Positions 20,725 to 32,031 of a stretch of 64,000 nt of DNA are shown piece after piece; within the stretch, counting starts at the first letter, position 1; each line of letters opens with the position of its first letter. Both the position numbers and the translations under genes were made by a program. The notes below the pieces were generated by a model that saw only the letters and a program-made list of their open reading frames with translations, was not told the DNA's origin and made no database searches. The DNA is taken from assembly GCF_030272615.1 (NCBI RefSeq), contig NC_081413.1, positions 606,112,709 to 606,176,708 on the forward strand. The letters are read 5' to 3'. Origin of the DNA: Cryptomeria japonica (Eukaryota > Streptophyta > Pinopsida > Cupressales > Cupressaceae).

Positions 20725-23700
20725 ATGGCTTCTGCATCTCATGATAGCTCTAGTGCAACTATTGATTCTATGGACTTCATTCAACGAAAGTTGAAATACA
20801 ATGCCTTGTCTCAAGTACCTGTTGGTGTAATAGTAGAAGAAGGCATTTTCGACTACATAGACTGCAAAATTGAAGACCTAGGGTCTCTTGTAATCCATTC
20901 CCAAATGAGCTTGTTATGTGGAAAGGATAAGAAGATTAAACTGGAATTCAGCATTCTGGAAAAGAAGAAACTTCAAAATGCAGTTTACTTTCTTGAAGAA
21001 TTTTCGGATGATCACATTCGCATTATTCTAAGCAGGGTACACGGTGATAAGATGTACCTAGAGTGGATGCATGATATCACAACTGAAGCGATTCATGTCG
21101 TCACCGGTTTCTGTAACACAGGGGAAGTGCCAGCCCTAAGGAAGGTCAGCAAGACTGAAATGTCCAAGCTCACCGGTTCAGTGAGCGACTCACATGGAAT
21201 GACCATCAACTCAATCAAGGACGATTTGGTCAAGTATGCCTGCATGGTTATAGGTTACCGAACGTTCTCTACTAGCAGAATTAATTTTGTCTCTACTGCA
21301 GCGATAAATGTCGCTTACAGGATGATCAAGGAAGATGTATCATTTGATTTGTGCACTTGTATGCAAAGACAACTTATGTTGAATCTTAAGTTGATCAAAT
21401 AGGACAGTGCACTAAGATTCAAGTTCAGACAACTACTGGTTGGGTTGTTCTTTTACTTCCAAGGCTACTTTCCAGGAGTAGGTGACATTCAGTGGTCTGC
21501 CGATCAACCGGTGACAAAACAAATCAAGGAGAGCCTACAAGCAGTTGGAACTGGCTATCCGGAAGCACTGAACAAATACTTTGATGAGTTCATACGCAAG
21601 ATGAGCCAAAGGATAAGAATATTCAGTGATTTAGTCAAAAAGTATGAGGAAGACATCTACTTCACCATCAAAGTGGATGAATGCATAATGGAGGTTGTTG
21701 AGCCTAGGTAGGAAGAAGTAGAGCCTATGGGCTATGAGGTAATGAATGATATGTTGGACGGGTATGCTTCTACCCTAATCGCCTCACCCCTTGATCCTAA
21801 GGCAAAGAGAACCGGCACCTATTTGGAAAGGGTTACACCGGTTGCAGAACCCTCAAAAAAGAAAGGAAAGGCAGTGCCTTCAGCATTGGCACCAATTACT
21901 ACAGCCAGTCCCAAAGTGACCAAGCGGTCACCAACTAAGAAGAAACCAGAAGCAGCACCTGCAAAAGTCTTTGAGAGGAAGTGGAAGACAAAAAGTAGAC
22001 AAAAAGCAATACACCTGACTCAGAAGAAACTATGTCAGAAGAACTGCCTAAGAAGACTAGGCAAACGAAGAAAAAGACAGAATGAACCGGCATCATCTGC
22101 ACCAGTAAATATTGATATTTCTTCTTACAAACCTTTGACACATTGTCAAAGAACTATAAATAATATTAGGAGAAAAGTGTTGAATGATTTAATTGATTGT
22201 TTTGATGACTTCAATGATGAAGAAAAGGAAGAAGTTGAACAGGAAATCATTAAGTATTTGTGTGTTAATGACTGATCGCCTTCAGAAATTAGATCTGAGA
22301 CACCAGAGTCTTTGTATAATTCTCTAGACAATAAATGGCACATTGCCATAGAAAAGGAACAAGAAATGAGGGAGGAAATATTTGCTCAACATTTTCCTGA
22401 TGTATCAAATTCTGAACTTTTCAAAGTTATGAATAAATACAAAGGCCTTTTCTTCATGAGAAGAAGAAGACTCATGTTACTGGAAGGAAAGGTTCATGAA
22501 GTGATAAAAGATACACATACTCATGCTCAAGAAGCTCTTAAGATGCATCAAGTGGCTGAAGCCAACAGGAAAGTTGAGCAAGAACTGAAAACTAGCAAAC
22601 CGGATGAGGTCTATAACAATGAAGAAGAACCGGTCACAGACCAAATGGACCACATTGATGTTGATGCCTTAGATGGTGAAAATGTTACTCAGGGTACACC
22701 ATCAAAAGGAACATGATAGTAGAAGCGGGCAGAAGAAGAAAAGAAGAAAGCTGAAGAGGATAAGAGAAAAGAAGAGGAAAAGAAGAAAGAGGAAGAGGAC
22801 AAGAGAGAAGAGGAGGAGAAGAAGAGAAGAGAAGAGGAAAATAAGAAACAAGAGGAAGAGAAGAAACAGGAAGAGGAGAAGAGGAAGAAGGAAGAGGAGA
22901 AGAAGAAGGATGAAGAAGAGAAGAAGTGAAAAGATGAAGAGAAGGGACAAGAAGAAGAGAAAAGAAAGAAAGAAGTAGAGGAGCAGAGGAAGGCTCAAGA
23001 AGATAAGCAAAAATTTAAGGACAAGGAAGTAGCGGAAAAGAGCACATGGGTGGAGACCCCAATGGCAACTGGTAGTCAAGCTAAACCAGCTGACATTACC
23101 AGTCCTATTGACCTCCAGTCTACAAATGAATTGGAGCTGTTGCAGAGCATTAAGCTTGCTCAAGAGCGATTGGATGCTCTAAGGAGGAAAAAGGAGGAAG
23201 ATGTTATCCAAGCTGCGGTGGACACTCTTACCAGTTTGATACCTAGTACGAACCTTCCCAATACCGATTCCTCACTTGCACAATTGAAGCTCCTATGCAC
23301 AGTTGTAGAAGACCAGGTGCAAAGCCTGGAAGAGGTTGTGGGAGCAAATGCCAAGAAGGAACATCAAAAGGCTCTGGACACTGCCTTGGTGAGAAAATTA
23401 ATAGAGCTCTGGTCTGATCTTCAGAAGGCACAGAAGGACATTAGACATGAAATGGATGAGGGAAATCTACTACTCAGCAAGATTTTCCAACCTCAGTTAT
23501 TCTGTGATGATGTGCTCACTCAAAAGGACAAACTGCAATCTGATATGCAGTCATTTATTATCACCTTCAAGATGCCCTATGACTCCTTCTCCACATATGG
23601 CCAAACTGCTCACCGGTTTCAACTGCAGTCTGCAAGACTAGAGGCAGAGATAAGCAACTGGACATGAAATTTGTAGGAACTTCAACTGGTCCTACTACCA

Positions 23701-23916
23701 AGACTACAAATTCTCCAGAAATGCTATCTAAATCTTGATGCCCTAATGGTCACTCAAGAGATGAGCACGATAGATGCCATGGAAGAACAGGTCTCCCAGA
23801 TGAAGACAAAGAAAGAGGTGGCTACCTCCCTACTTGACTCATGGTCCTTATCCATGAAGCAATTTTTTCAAGACTTTAAATCAGTTTTTGACAAGTTTTA
23901 CTCATTACTGTCATAA
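20725..23916 (+). pseudogene. A2 ORF2, large conserved protein of unknown function
   Basis: The ATG at 20725 (MASASHDSSS) is chosen because A1 ORF2 starts alike. One frame reaches the TAA at 23914, 1,063 codons, with stops at 21400, 21709, 22273, 22714, 22717, 22720, 22927, 23665 and 23674 and no frameshift. N-terminal ~330 residues: RIILSRVHG, ITTEAIHVVTGF, a GYRTFSTSRIN block and VDECIMEVVEPR, all with A1 counterparts. Then a Lys/Pro-rich segment, a conserved-looking SSYKPLTH block, a long Glu/Lys repeat (22727-23030), and a C-terminal coiled coil. No catalytic motif of known retroelement enzymes. Two diverged copies keeping the same start, order and length argue for a selected function in the past. 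Confidence 0.72.
22727..23030 (+). repeat. purine-only-like tract coding Glu/Lys repeat
   Basis: About 300 bases almost entirely A and G on the plus strand, reading as EEEKKKxEE-type repeats in the ORF2 frame. It is absent from A1 ORF2. The minus-strand leucine-rich frame opposite it is an artefact of composition. Confidence 0.8.
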
Positions 23917-24171
23917 ACACTTATTATTTTATACTAATGAAACAGGAGTTAGTCTGCAATGTTTTTGTCATTGTTGGCAAAGGGGGAGAAGTATAAACTT
24001 TGAATGTTTTGATGTATACTTTCATGTTATTTCTATTAAGGAGTAGTATACATTGTATTTTCTACAAAAGGGATAGTGTATATGCTTAGGGGGAGTAATT
24101 TTGATTATGGCATATTTTTTGTTGTAAAACACTTAGATATCAAAATTTTCCTAAGTGTTGCCATCAATGCC

Positions 24172-24182
24172 AAAGGGGGAGA
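24172..24182 (+). promoter_or_regulatory. polypurine tract of A2
   Basis: AAAGGGGGAGA directly before TTGTTGG, in the context GCCATCAATGCC shared with A1. Confidence 0.9.
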
Positions 24183-24183
24183 T

Positions 24184-25238
24184 TGTTGGCACTTTTGATG
24201 ATTGATGTTGTGATTGTCATTGATGGACACACACTTGATTTGAGATCACTTTTTGTATGTATGAGTTAAATCTCAACCGATATTTGTTCCAACCAGTATG
24301 ATGTATTATAGTCTTTAGACTATCGGTGTTTTGCAGAAAGTGTTTACCGATCTGAAGCGGTATGAAGACCCCAAGCGGTTCGAGGATCTCAAGTGGTACG
24401 AAGGAATGAAGCGGCACAACTCATATTTCCCAATCTTCATTTTGTCAAACCGGCATTTTGTGATGAGTTACCATCCACCGATTGTTTTGCGGTGTCGACA
24501 CTTTGACAGTGCTTTTTGTGTCATGTTTCAAAATATGTCTAGATGCATTGAACCTAGGAAATTGTATTGTAATCCTATTGGACCGACATGAAATCAGATT
24601 CCTTTATAAGGATGTCATGTCTGGGGTTTTAGGTTGTTGCTAGGGTTTAAGGTGGCTGATGATTTTTTGTAAGTGTGAATGTGTTGAAGACTGAAGTAAT
24701 GTTGGAATGCATTAGGAACGAGCTATCAAGCATCTAACCAAGCAATCTGTGCTATTTTCTAGATCACTCACTTGTTGATTACTCACATCTTCAACAAGTC
24801 TGAAGCCCTTAACCAGGTAGGCCCAAAAAGCCTTTTGTAAATCCTCTAACAAGGTGGTTCACATTTGTGAATCTAAAATCCTCTAGCAAGGTAGTCTTTA
24901 ATCAGACTTATCTCCTAACAAGATCTGTTCTGGTAAAGAACATTGTATGACCTTAACCGGTCTGATCTTAACTGGTCTGGTTCCTATTCTGCAGATAGTT
25001 ACTTATGAATTTCATCTCACCGTGGTTTTTCCCATTTGGGTTTCCACGTCAAAACCTCTTGTGTTATGGTGTTTGTGCTTCTATGGGTGAATGTATTATT
25101 TGCTATTTGGTTTGCATGTGTGCTAACCAGTTTGTTTGCTAAACTGTTTTACCAGTTTACTGCTAGTCTAGTAAAGTGTTTAAGTACAGAGATTTTTGGC
25201 ATACTAATTCATCCCCCCCCCTCTCTTAGTATTCATCA
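24184..25238 (+). repeat. 3' LTR of A2
   Basis: 1,055 bp partner of 17802-18953, ending CTCTTAGTATTCATCA after a 9-C run and followed by the CATTG duplication. Confidence 0.92.
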
Positions 25239-25243
25239 CATTG
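25239..25243. repeat. right target site duplication of A2
   Basis: CATTG, identical to 17797-17801. Confidence 0.92.
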
Positions 25244-25319
25244 TGCGTTTGCTTATGTTTAATTTCTCTCTAGAAGATTGTGTAAGCTCTTCTCGTTGTC
25301 CCTACACTTGGGGGGAAAT

Positions 25320-25378
<59 letters not shown>

Positions 25379-25962
25379 AAGGATCCACTATTTCCTATTT
25401 TGTGGATGGTGTGAGTTTTTATTACTTGATGTCATTCCTTGTGTGTAATTGTTGTTGTTTGCTCAAGGGTTCTCTCTTATACAAGAGGTGTAAGTCCTTG
25501 ACTATAACCTCTTTCACACTTGGTAATGTACATCTATAATAAATTCACCCATCCTCATTGAGATAAAAGTGAGTCATCCTTCATCAAGAATCCCTTTCAC
25601 CTAGCACTAGGAGGAAGAATTGAATTCTTTTTCTGTTTTGCGCTTTGTTCTAGAAGATGTTATATTTGTCTAAGACAACTCCTCTTGGAGGTAGATGTCT
25701 TTTGAGAAAAGATCTCTTCTCCTCCAAGGATCTCCTTTACACTTATAGCAATATATCTCTTTTCAACTATTTTCTCCTTGCCTGAAGAGTATTCCCTCTC
25801 TTGCTTGGATTTATGACATTATTGCATGATGGATATCTTCTTGGTGTCGAAGTTAGGTATCCTTGTTCTACTTTCCTTAAGATATCAACATTAAACTACG
25901 TTGACATCTTAAGGGGGGGACCCACACTGCCCCTTTTTAATTACATTTCTCTTGCGCATTGT
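25244..25962 (+). repeat. second B internal 3' region, right of A2
   Basis: Continues the T/C-rich B text: CACTTGGGGGGAAATGATC, CATCCTTCATCAAGAATC and AAGGATCTCCTTTACACTT all recur at 13300-13700. A (CT)n microsatellite occupies 25322-25378. It ends in TTAAGGGGGGGACCC near 25910, a possible polypurine tract, but no third B LTR follows; the copy is truncated here. Confidence 0.6.
25322..25378. repeat. (CT)n microsatellite
   Basis: About 57 bases of CT repeat with two CCC interruptions. Confidence 0.95.
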
Positions 25963-26338
25963 ATCTCTTATATAGTGGGTCATTCTTGAAACCAAAGGGC
26001 AGCCTCTTAGAGCAAGATGCCGCCACTTTTCTCTTATACAATGGGTCATTCTCGCAACCAGAGGGCAACCTCTTAGAGCGAGATGTCACCACTTTTCTCT
26101 TATACAGTGGGTCATTCTCGGAACCAGAGGGAAGCCTATTAGAGTGAGATGTCACCACTTTTCTCTTATACAATGGATCATTCTCAAAACCAAAGGGCAG
26201 CCTCTTAGAGTGAGATGTCGCCTCTTTTCTATTATACAGTGGGTCATTCTTGGAGCCAGAGGGCAGCCTCTTAGAGATAGATGTTGCCACTTTTCTCTTA
26301 TACAGTGGGATATTCTCGAAACCAGAGGGCAACCTCTT
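25963..26338. repeat. 66-bp tandem array (about 5.7 units), open in frame
   Basis: Units of 66 bp such as GTGGGTCATTCTCGGAACCA...CTTATACA, with scattered substitutions and no length change. Since 66 is a multiple of 3, a 22-residue repeat stays open across the array on the minus strand (KRLPSGSENDPLYKRKV core) and for several units on the plus strand. There is no ATG for the minus frame; the array ends exactly where the CACTA element starts. No function can be assigned. Confidence 0.85.
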
Positions 26339-26352
26339 CACTAGTAGAAATA
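26339..26352 (+). repeat. left terminal inverted repeat of the CACTA element
   Basis: CACTAGTAGAAATA, pairing with the right end in 12 of 14 positions. Confidence 0.75.
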
Positions 26353-26939
26353 TGGCAAATAAATGATCGGGTGACTAAAACTTTTAGTCATGACAAGTAA
26401 AAATGACCAAATTCTAGTCATTTTTTACAACACAACTATAAATGACTAATTTGGTCATCAGATAAGAAACACAACTAAATAATTAGTCACACAAATAAAA
26501 ATGACTAAATAAGTGACTAGTACTCCTCTACTACAACTAAACATTAGTTTTATGCTTGGATATACATACATACATACATATAAAAATAATAATAAGGTTA
26601 TATTTTATTTCTCCCTCTTCCCTTGATAACTCTTGTTTTTTCTTTTAAATTATGTTTTCAATTGTCTCAAATAAATGAAACTTAATTAATTTCTCCCCAT
26701 TAAAAAAAACTCCCAATAATGAATCTCATCCGTTATATTGTTTTAATCTTTGTCGTTGGATCTTAGGGCTCAATGAAAAACCCTAACTTCTATTATGATG
26801 GAAATAAAATAATTTCTAACCCTATTCTTTCATTTCCACATTTGTTGAAGCTCTCTAACCCTAGCTTCCTCCATGTTGTAGGTTTCTCGAGCTCTCTAAC
26901 GCTAGACTCCTCCATGGAATCCATTGTTGCAGGTTGATT

Positions 26940-27170
26940 TTCTTTTCTTTCCCTCTTGTTTTCATAGAGATTACCCTTAATCTAATGCATATTTTCCTTA
27001 TTTGTTTTACAGATACCTCAGGTGTGGATTGAGAAAATTCTATCCCTAGCCTCCTCCATGGAAGCTATTGTTGTAGGTCAATTTTCATTTCTTTCCCTCT
27101 TGTTTTCGCAAAGATAACCCTTGATCTAATGCATCTTTCCCTTGATTTTTTTGCAGATATCTCAGATGTG
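26940..27170 (+). repeat. two-unit internal duplication in the CACTA element
   Basis: Two ~125-bp units share GTAGGTCAATTTTCATTTCT or GCAGGTTGATTTTCTTTTCT, CCCTCTTGTTTTC, a CTAATGCAT word and a CAGATA(C/T)CTCAG end. They look like tandem intron/exon pieces (T-rich before CAG), perhaps from a captured gene, but no protein is recognisable. Confidence 0.5.
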
Positions 27171-27299
27171 AGCTGGAAAAGAGTGGTGGCCATGAAAATT
27201 TTATATAGGGTTTTGTTTCTTTTCAATGTGCAAGGTTCTGTTTCTTTTTCATATATTTTTTTTGGACATGAAGGGGTTTGAAATCCCCCCCTTTTTGGC

Positions 27300-27510
27300 C
27301 CTACTATGAGGACTTGTGGCCCCCATGAAGGTCGCAACCCCCATGGTTGTGGGTGCTACGGCCTCCATGGAGGTTGCATCCCCCACGGCTATGGGTGTTG
27401 CGGCCTCCATGGAGGTCTCAACCCCCACAGATTGTGGGTGTTGCGACTTCCATGGAGGTCGCAACCCTCACATGTTGTGGGTGTTGCTACCCCTTGGGGT
27501 CGTAGCCCAT
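27300..27510. repeat. tandem block of ~48-bp units
   Basis: Units built on GGTCGCAACCCCCATGG(T)TGTGGGTG and GCCTCCATGGAGG, the latter a perfect palindrome. Both strands are open by chance; not called as coding. Confidence 0.7.
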
Positions 27511-27546
27511 GGCTCCAAAAATTTAATTTTTTTTTTTTTGAAACAA

Positions 27547-27652
<106 letters not shown>

Positions 27653-28271
27653 AATTTATATATACAATGGCAAGACCAAAATGACTATTTCTCAGTGGAT
27701 AAAATTATATATATTCTATAAATTTATCCTATGATTTTGACAATATAAACATCCATATGCATATAAATATAACTTCGTATTCAATTAGTTTTTGGCTTTT
27801 TAACTCTAAATTTAATGAAAATCGGTGAATAAAATTATAATGAAAATATAACTAAATATACTAAATTTAATGAAAATATAACTAAAGATACTACCAATGG
27901 ACATAAGTGTATGAAATGACTAAATATACTACCAATTAATGACAATTAACTACCAATTGATGGTAATTAATAAACAATGACTAAATAAACGACTACCATG
28001 ACTAAATAAATGACCAATTAACAACAATCAATGACTAAAACAATGACTAAATATACTACCAAATTGATCAATCAAAAACAACCAATAAATGACTAAAAAA
28101 ATGACTAAATATACTAACAAATTGATCAATCAAAAATAACCAATAATGACTAAAAATGATTTAGTCATAAATTTGATCACGTTATAAATGACTGGCAATA
28201 AATTACTAATAGTCACCAAGATTAGTCATTTATATGCAATTTTTAGTAGTTTTTTTAGTCATTTATTGTTG

Positions 28272-28285
28272 TTTTTGTACTAGTG
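28272..28285 (-). repeat. right terminal inverted repeat of the CACTA element
   Basis: Reverse strand reads CACTAGTACAAAAA. Confidence 0.75.
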
Positions 28286-28618
28286 AATTTTGGAATCTTT
28301 TTGGTATCAATTTCTCTGATAAATTATCTTACTATGATAATATTTTTATGTTCATTAGTGGTATTAAGAAGGAAAATAATCTTTTTTGGGCTCTTTTATC
28401 ATGTGAAATACTTTGGGCTATTTGGTCACTCAAGAATGAAAAGAAAATTCAGGGAAAGGGTAGACCGCTTACTGAGTCTTTAAGAAGACCCACTACTTAC
28501 AATTTTGCATTGAAGGTGATAATTGTAATGAGGCTTTTAGTGAAAAAAATTGAGCGGTTCATTGAAGATGGAACAACTAGAGTTTACCTCTTAGAGCTCT
28601 CACATGGATACACCTAGT
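28286..28618 (+). pseudogene. fragment resembling the tail of a non-LTR (LINE) reverse transcriptase ORF
   Basis: The plus frame is open to the TAG at 28615 and reads ...NNLFWALLSCEILWAIW, then SLKNEKKIQ. A hydrophobic Trp-rich block followed by a basic patch is typical of the region after the zinc-binding domain of plant LINE ORF2 proteins. There is no start and the 5' part is missing at the CACTA end. Identification is tentative; a host gene fragment is possible. Confidence 0.3.
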
Positions 28619-30010
28619 CCAAGTTTAAGGTGGAAAGATCCCTGTTTGTCAATGTTGTGGAAGTTTTTATTCATGAATAAATGAAGGCAAGTGAGTGGAA
28701 AAGGAATACCAGGTTTAGCAGCTACATGTAGTGGGAGTAGTAAAAAGGAACAAAAGCATCATCTGGATGGAAGGCCCCATGGGGTGGACTACCTGGTGTT
28801 TGCCTAGCCAATAAGAACAATACCTAGATTTAAAGTCTTAACTCAAAGATTGGTCATCCATTCCAAGTAGCTATCATTTTCATGATTGAGGTTCATTTAC
28901 TTGTCAACCTAGGGACATATTACTTGAAATGGGTCTGCATTGTGAAAATCATTTTGCACTACTGCGGCAACTAAGTCTATCTAAAATAAACAAGCGAAAA
29001 TATGACAACTGAATGGCTACAAGAAATCTTAACATTAAAGAAATGTTCTAACTAAATAATTGTTAACTAAGTTCAGAGCTGACAAACGGGAATTACTCTA
29101 TCTGCTTTAGCTGTAGGAATAGTCACGGGACCTAGTTCTAGTGGCTGCAAGAACAGTTAGTTGCTAGAACATCTACTGCGTCAAAAAGGAAACTTAATCT
29201 AACAATCACATAGGAATACTCACCAAATGGGGCCCCTTGGATGAGTGTATCCATAATTCGTAATGATTCTATATACTTAGAATAACATAGCTTTTATTCA
29301 TTATTTCCAAAAGTCGATACAATGCATAAAATAAGATCTAATTCTAGAAAACGTTGTCTAACCTCTCTAAAGAGGTGAAGGTCTTTATTTATAAGAAAGT
29401 TATAACAAACTTTCAACTACTTAGATCATTCCCATGAAATTAGGCGGAAAAATTTATTATAGCAAGGAGAAGAAGTTAATCCACAGAAAATGTGGGACTT
29501 TACTAAACTGCAGCCAAGAATATAGCAAGGCAGTTTTTACTAGATTGATGCTTGCTGGAGACAACCATAAATGAGTTTGGCATCGCCTCGCTATTCCTTT
29601 GTCGATTCACTCGAACACCATCTTCTCCACTGTTTTAAATGCTCAACCGCCCCGAAATGTCTCCAACTATTTGCATGGCATGATTCTCCATCTGGCTTAA
29701 CATAACTGCTTCTACAACAACTTATTTACTTTTGCATTAAAGGTTACAACATACAAGCATATATATATATCCATTTTCATTAATCACAATATTTATACAT
29801 CCACACATGATATTACCATAATAATCCACATAGCTATAGGAATATTAAGTCAGAACAATACCTGGTTCAACGAGTTTGGCTATCATTCAAAATGCACATA
29901 ATCAAAACTCTGATACATCACATGACTTAAACATTGTCCCAATATGTAACTTTAAACATAGGAAAAACTTATCAGTCATAAAAATAAAAGAGCTATTATT
30001 TTATCTCATC
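28619..30010 (-). repeat. candidate 3' LTR region of element D (boundaries unresolved)
   Basis: Lies just beyond the polypurine tract of D and has no coding frame. On the minus strand it begins near TGATGAGATAAAATAATAG and carries a TATA box (29386-29393) followed by an AATAAA-type A/T stretch, as an LTR would. The partner LTR is outside the window, so ends cannot be fixed. Short A/T repeats such as CATATATATATAT near 29758 occur. Confidence 0.4.
29386..29393 (-). promoter_or_regulatory. TATA box in the candidate D LTR
   Basis: TATAAATA on the minus strand, preceded by CTTTCT and followed by AAGACC. Confidence 0.4.
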
Positions 30011-30024
30011 ATTTTCCCCCTAAC
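30011..30024 (-). promoter_or_regulatory. polypurine tract of element D
   Basis: Minus strand reads GTTAGGGGGAAAAT, a few bases after the ORF3 stop. Position and composition fit the terminal polypurine tract. Confidence 0.6.
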
Positions 30025-30029
30025 TTAGT

Positions 30030-31174
30030 GTATTGTTGGTCCTCCGACAGGAGGAAAATTCCTTACTCTGGCACTGACTCGAAAATTACCTATGGTACCT
30101 TGTCTTGTGCCTCCTGTAGCCAGGGTCCAATAAAATCCTTTCATCTTCTCCAACCTAGCCCACCTGGCTTCCTCCGTGGCCTCATCATACGGTTTATCTG
30201 TAGCTCTTCATCCCATTAATGGCCACATAAGAATAGGAGGTTGAAATATCAAAGTTAGCCAATTGTTACCTTTTGTCTTGCCCAAGCGGATATACTTGTG
30301 AGCTCTTTGTATGGTTGCATGATAGTTGGACAATGAATGGGGTTCACCCTGCTTTAGGTCCTCTTGAAGGCTATACCAACATTGAGTCAAACATTCAACT
30401 ATAGTTTGATTCTCATATCCAATCAATTTTTCATACTCTTGAAATGCTTCCTCCCTCAATGATAAAACTTGGCTCCCTCAATGATAAAACTTGGCTTCTG
30501 ACATTAGATCTATTCAATATTTTTTGCCAGTCATAATACATATGTCGTGGGTTTTTAGCCTCAACTCTCAGTGGCAGTGGACAATCAAGTTCCAAATTTC
30601 TGTGCACTCTAGATTGTACCCCCATACTAATTTCATTATGTATCCAGGACATCAATGCCTTTAATTGAATATCACCAATATATAGAAGTGGATTCCATTC
30701 ATTATCATAAGAGACAACATAATTATGCAAATATAACTCACATAGAAATTTTTTAATGGCTATAGGAGAGCTTTGGTAAGCAAAATAGAACTCGTGTGGA
30801 GTTTCCAAAGAAGGGCTGAGATCCCTAACAATACGGTTAAGTTTAAAACATAGATATTGTTCCTTTAGATACAAAGCATAAACCCTTGGCGGAGCCCTGC
30901 ACTGCATTAACTCGGGAACCATGTTTGCTAAAGTATCTACTTTAGTTTGTAAATCAATAATTTGGTTGTCCCTCTTTTCAATTTCTTTTTGTTTCTTTTC
31001 AATTATCCCCTGTAGCCTAGCCTTTTCTATTTCCCACTGTCTATAAAATGTGGGTGCAACAGATAAGCTAGTGAGACATGAAAGGAGCTTGTGAGTAGTT
31101 ACTAGAGGGATCAAGATCTTATCACTTGGTTCTTCAAGTTGCTCTGCTATTTGGGCTAAATTTGATAGTCTTTC
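30030..31174 (-). pseudogene. element D ORF3, main part (unknown function)
   Basis: Continues, in frame, the piece at 36230-36390 across the C1 insertion. Starting with RLSNLAQIAEQLEEPSDK, it has a coiled coil (RQWEIEKARLQG, KKQKEIEKRDNQI), then a globular-looking part with FKLNRIVRDLSPSLETPHEF, SWIHNEISMG, MYYDWQKILNRSN, YSLQEDLKQGEPHSL and RAHKYIRLGKTKGNNW, ending FPPVGGPTIH and a stop near 30027. A 22-bp tandem duplication (30451-30494) shifts the frame. There is no signal peptide or membrane segment, so it is not an obvious env. It lies downstream of integrase, the place of extra ORFs in Athila/Tat elements. A second copy at 50018-58913 conserves it closely. Confidence 0.65.
31170..31174. 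repeat. left target site duplication of C1
   Basis: CTTTC, identical to 36230-36234; removing C1 and one copy restores the D ORF3 frame (GHEAE then RLSNLAQ). Confidence 0.93.
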
Positions 31175-31662
31175 TGTGAGATTTTGCCAAGATCAAGAGC
31201 TCAATGAAATGTACAAAATAGAGACATAATATGGGACAAGAATAAACTGTATTCTCATCAATAGAAAATGATCAATAATCAATTCAATAGTTACATACAA
31301 TGTAGATGAGCTTGCTTATATAGGCAAGGCTAGGGATATGTGAGCACACAAACATGACATGTGGCTCAATAAGAAACAAGGGTAGGTAGGAAATAGGTGT
31401 GGGTAGGTAGGAGAAATAATATAATAGTCCACATGAGGTGGATCACCCACTGAATATGAAATTATCACTCCACAATAAGTGGATATGATAAAGTAGTAAC
31501 AAGATCAACACCATAAAAGGTGGAATTTCTCCTACACACACTATCCCAATGTGGCACAAACACCCAAGTGTCTCATACCCAAACTACTATGAAATGCATT
31601 ATCCTAAGTAAACTTAAGTAAAGTGTAATAATATCCATGATGAATAATTATTTACACCAATA
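31175..31662 (-). repeat. 3' LTR of C1
   Basis: Minus strand runs from TATTGGTGTAAATAATT (initial TG changed to TA) to AAAATCTCACA. TATA box at 31315-31322. Confidence 0.93.
31315..31322 (-). promoter_or_regulatory. TATA box of C1 3' LTR
   Basis: TATATAAG on the minus strand, conserved in all three C LTRs (also 35882-35889 and 59875-59882). Confidence 0.6.
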
Positions 31663-31674
31663 CCCCCCCTTAAG
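31663..31674 (-). promoter_or_regulatory. polypurine tract of C1
   Basis: Minus strand CTTAAGGGGGGG directly before the 3' LTR; same at 60224-60235 in C3. Confidence 0.85.
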
Positions 31675-32031
31675 TGCAACCTAGGGGAATGCACTTAAGT
31701 CTACAATGCAACTAAGCAATGCAAGATGGGTCCTGGCTACGAGGTCCTGTTAGGTACCCATGTACAAATGCAAATGCATGTAAACCAATGCAATGAAAAA
31801 TCTCACAAAGTGGGGAAAGAGAGAAAAACCCAATGGGAAAAAATCCTCCCCCAAAAGAGAGATGAAAAACATACAAGAGAACTCTCATAGAAGAATGTGA
31901 AGGTCAAAACCCCATGTGAGGAAATAGTCCCCCCCATATGAGAGAAGAACAGAAGCTAGGAAGCCCCCCCTCAATGTGGAATATGCACCAATGATAGAAG
32001 CTCGATGTATGAAGAAACTACTCCACGAACG
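31675..32031 (-). other. C1 region between ORF stop and polypurine tract
   Basis: Non-coding in C1. The first ~150 bases would extend the ORF if the TGA at 32032-32034 were a sense codon, as in C3, where CGA is found and the frame continues to 60444. Confidence 0.6.

Larger units (their letters stand above)
17802..25238 (+). mobile_element. A2, non-autonomous copia-like LTR retrotransposon
   Basis: LTRs at 17802-18953 and 24184-25238 both begin TGTTGGCACTTTTGATGATT and end TTCATCA, with exact CATTG target duplications. The order is LTR, initiator tRNA-Met-type priming site, gag-like ORF1, very long ORF2, polypurine tract, LTR, the same plan as A1. No pol domain is seen. ORF2 and the LTR 3' ends are related to those of A1 but strongly diverged, so A1 and A2 are two families of one lineage. 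Confidence 0.93.

Noticed and set aside
22702-23163. Leucine-rich 153-codon frame on the minus strand
   Set aside because: It is the antisense of the Glu/Lys purine tract in A2 ORF2; absence of stops follows from composition.
25963-26338. CRISPR-like regular repeat
   Set aside because: Units are contiguous without unique spacers, and the context is plant nuclear DNA.
29211-29232. Second priming-site-like word on the minus strand (CATTTGGTGAGTATTCC)
   Set aside because: It lies within the candidate 3' LTR side of D with no internal region after it, and the word differs from the B/F site.
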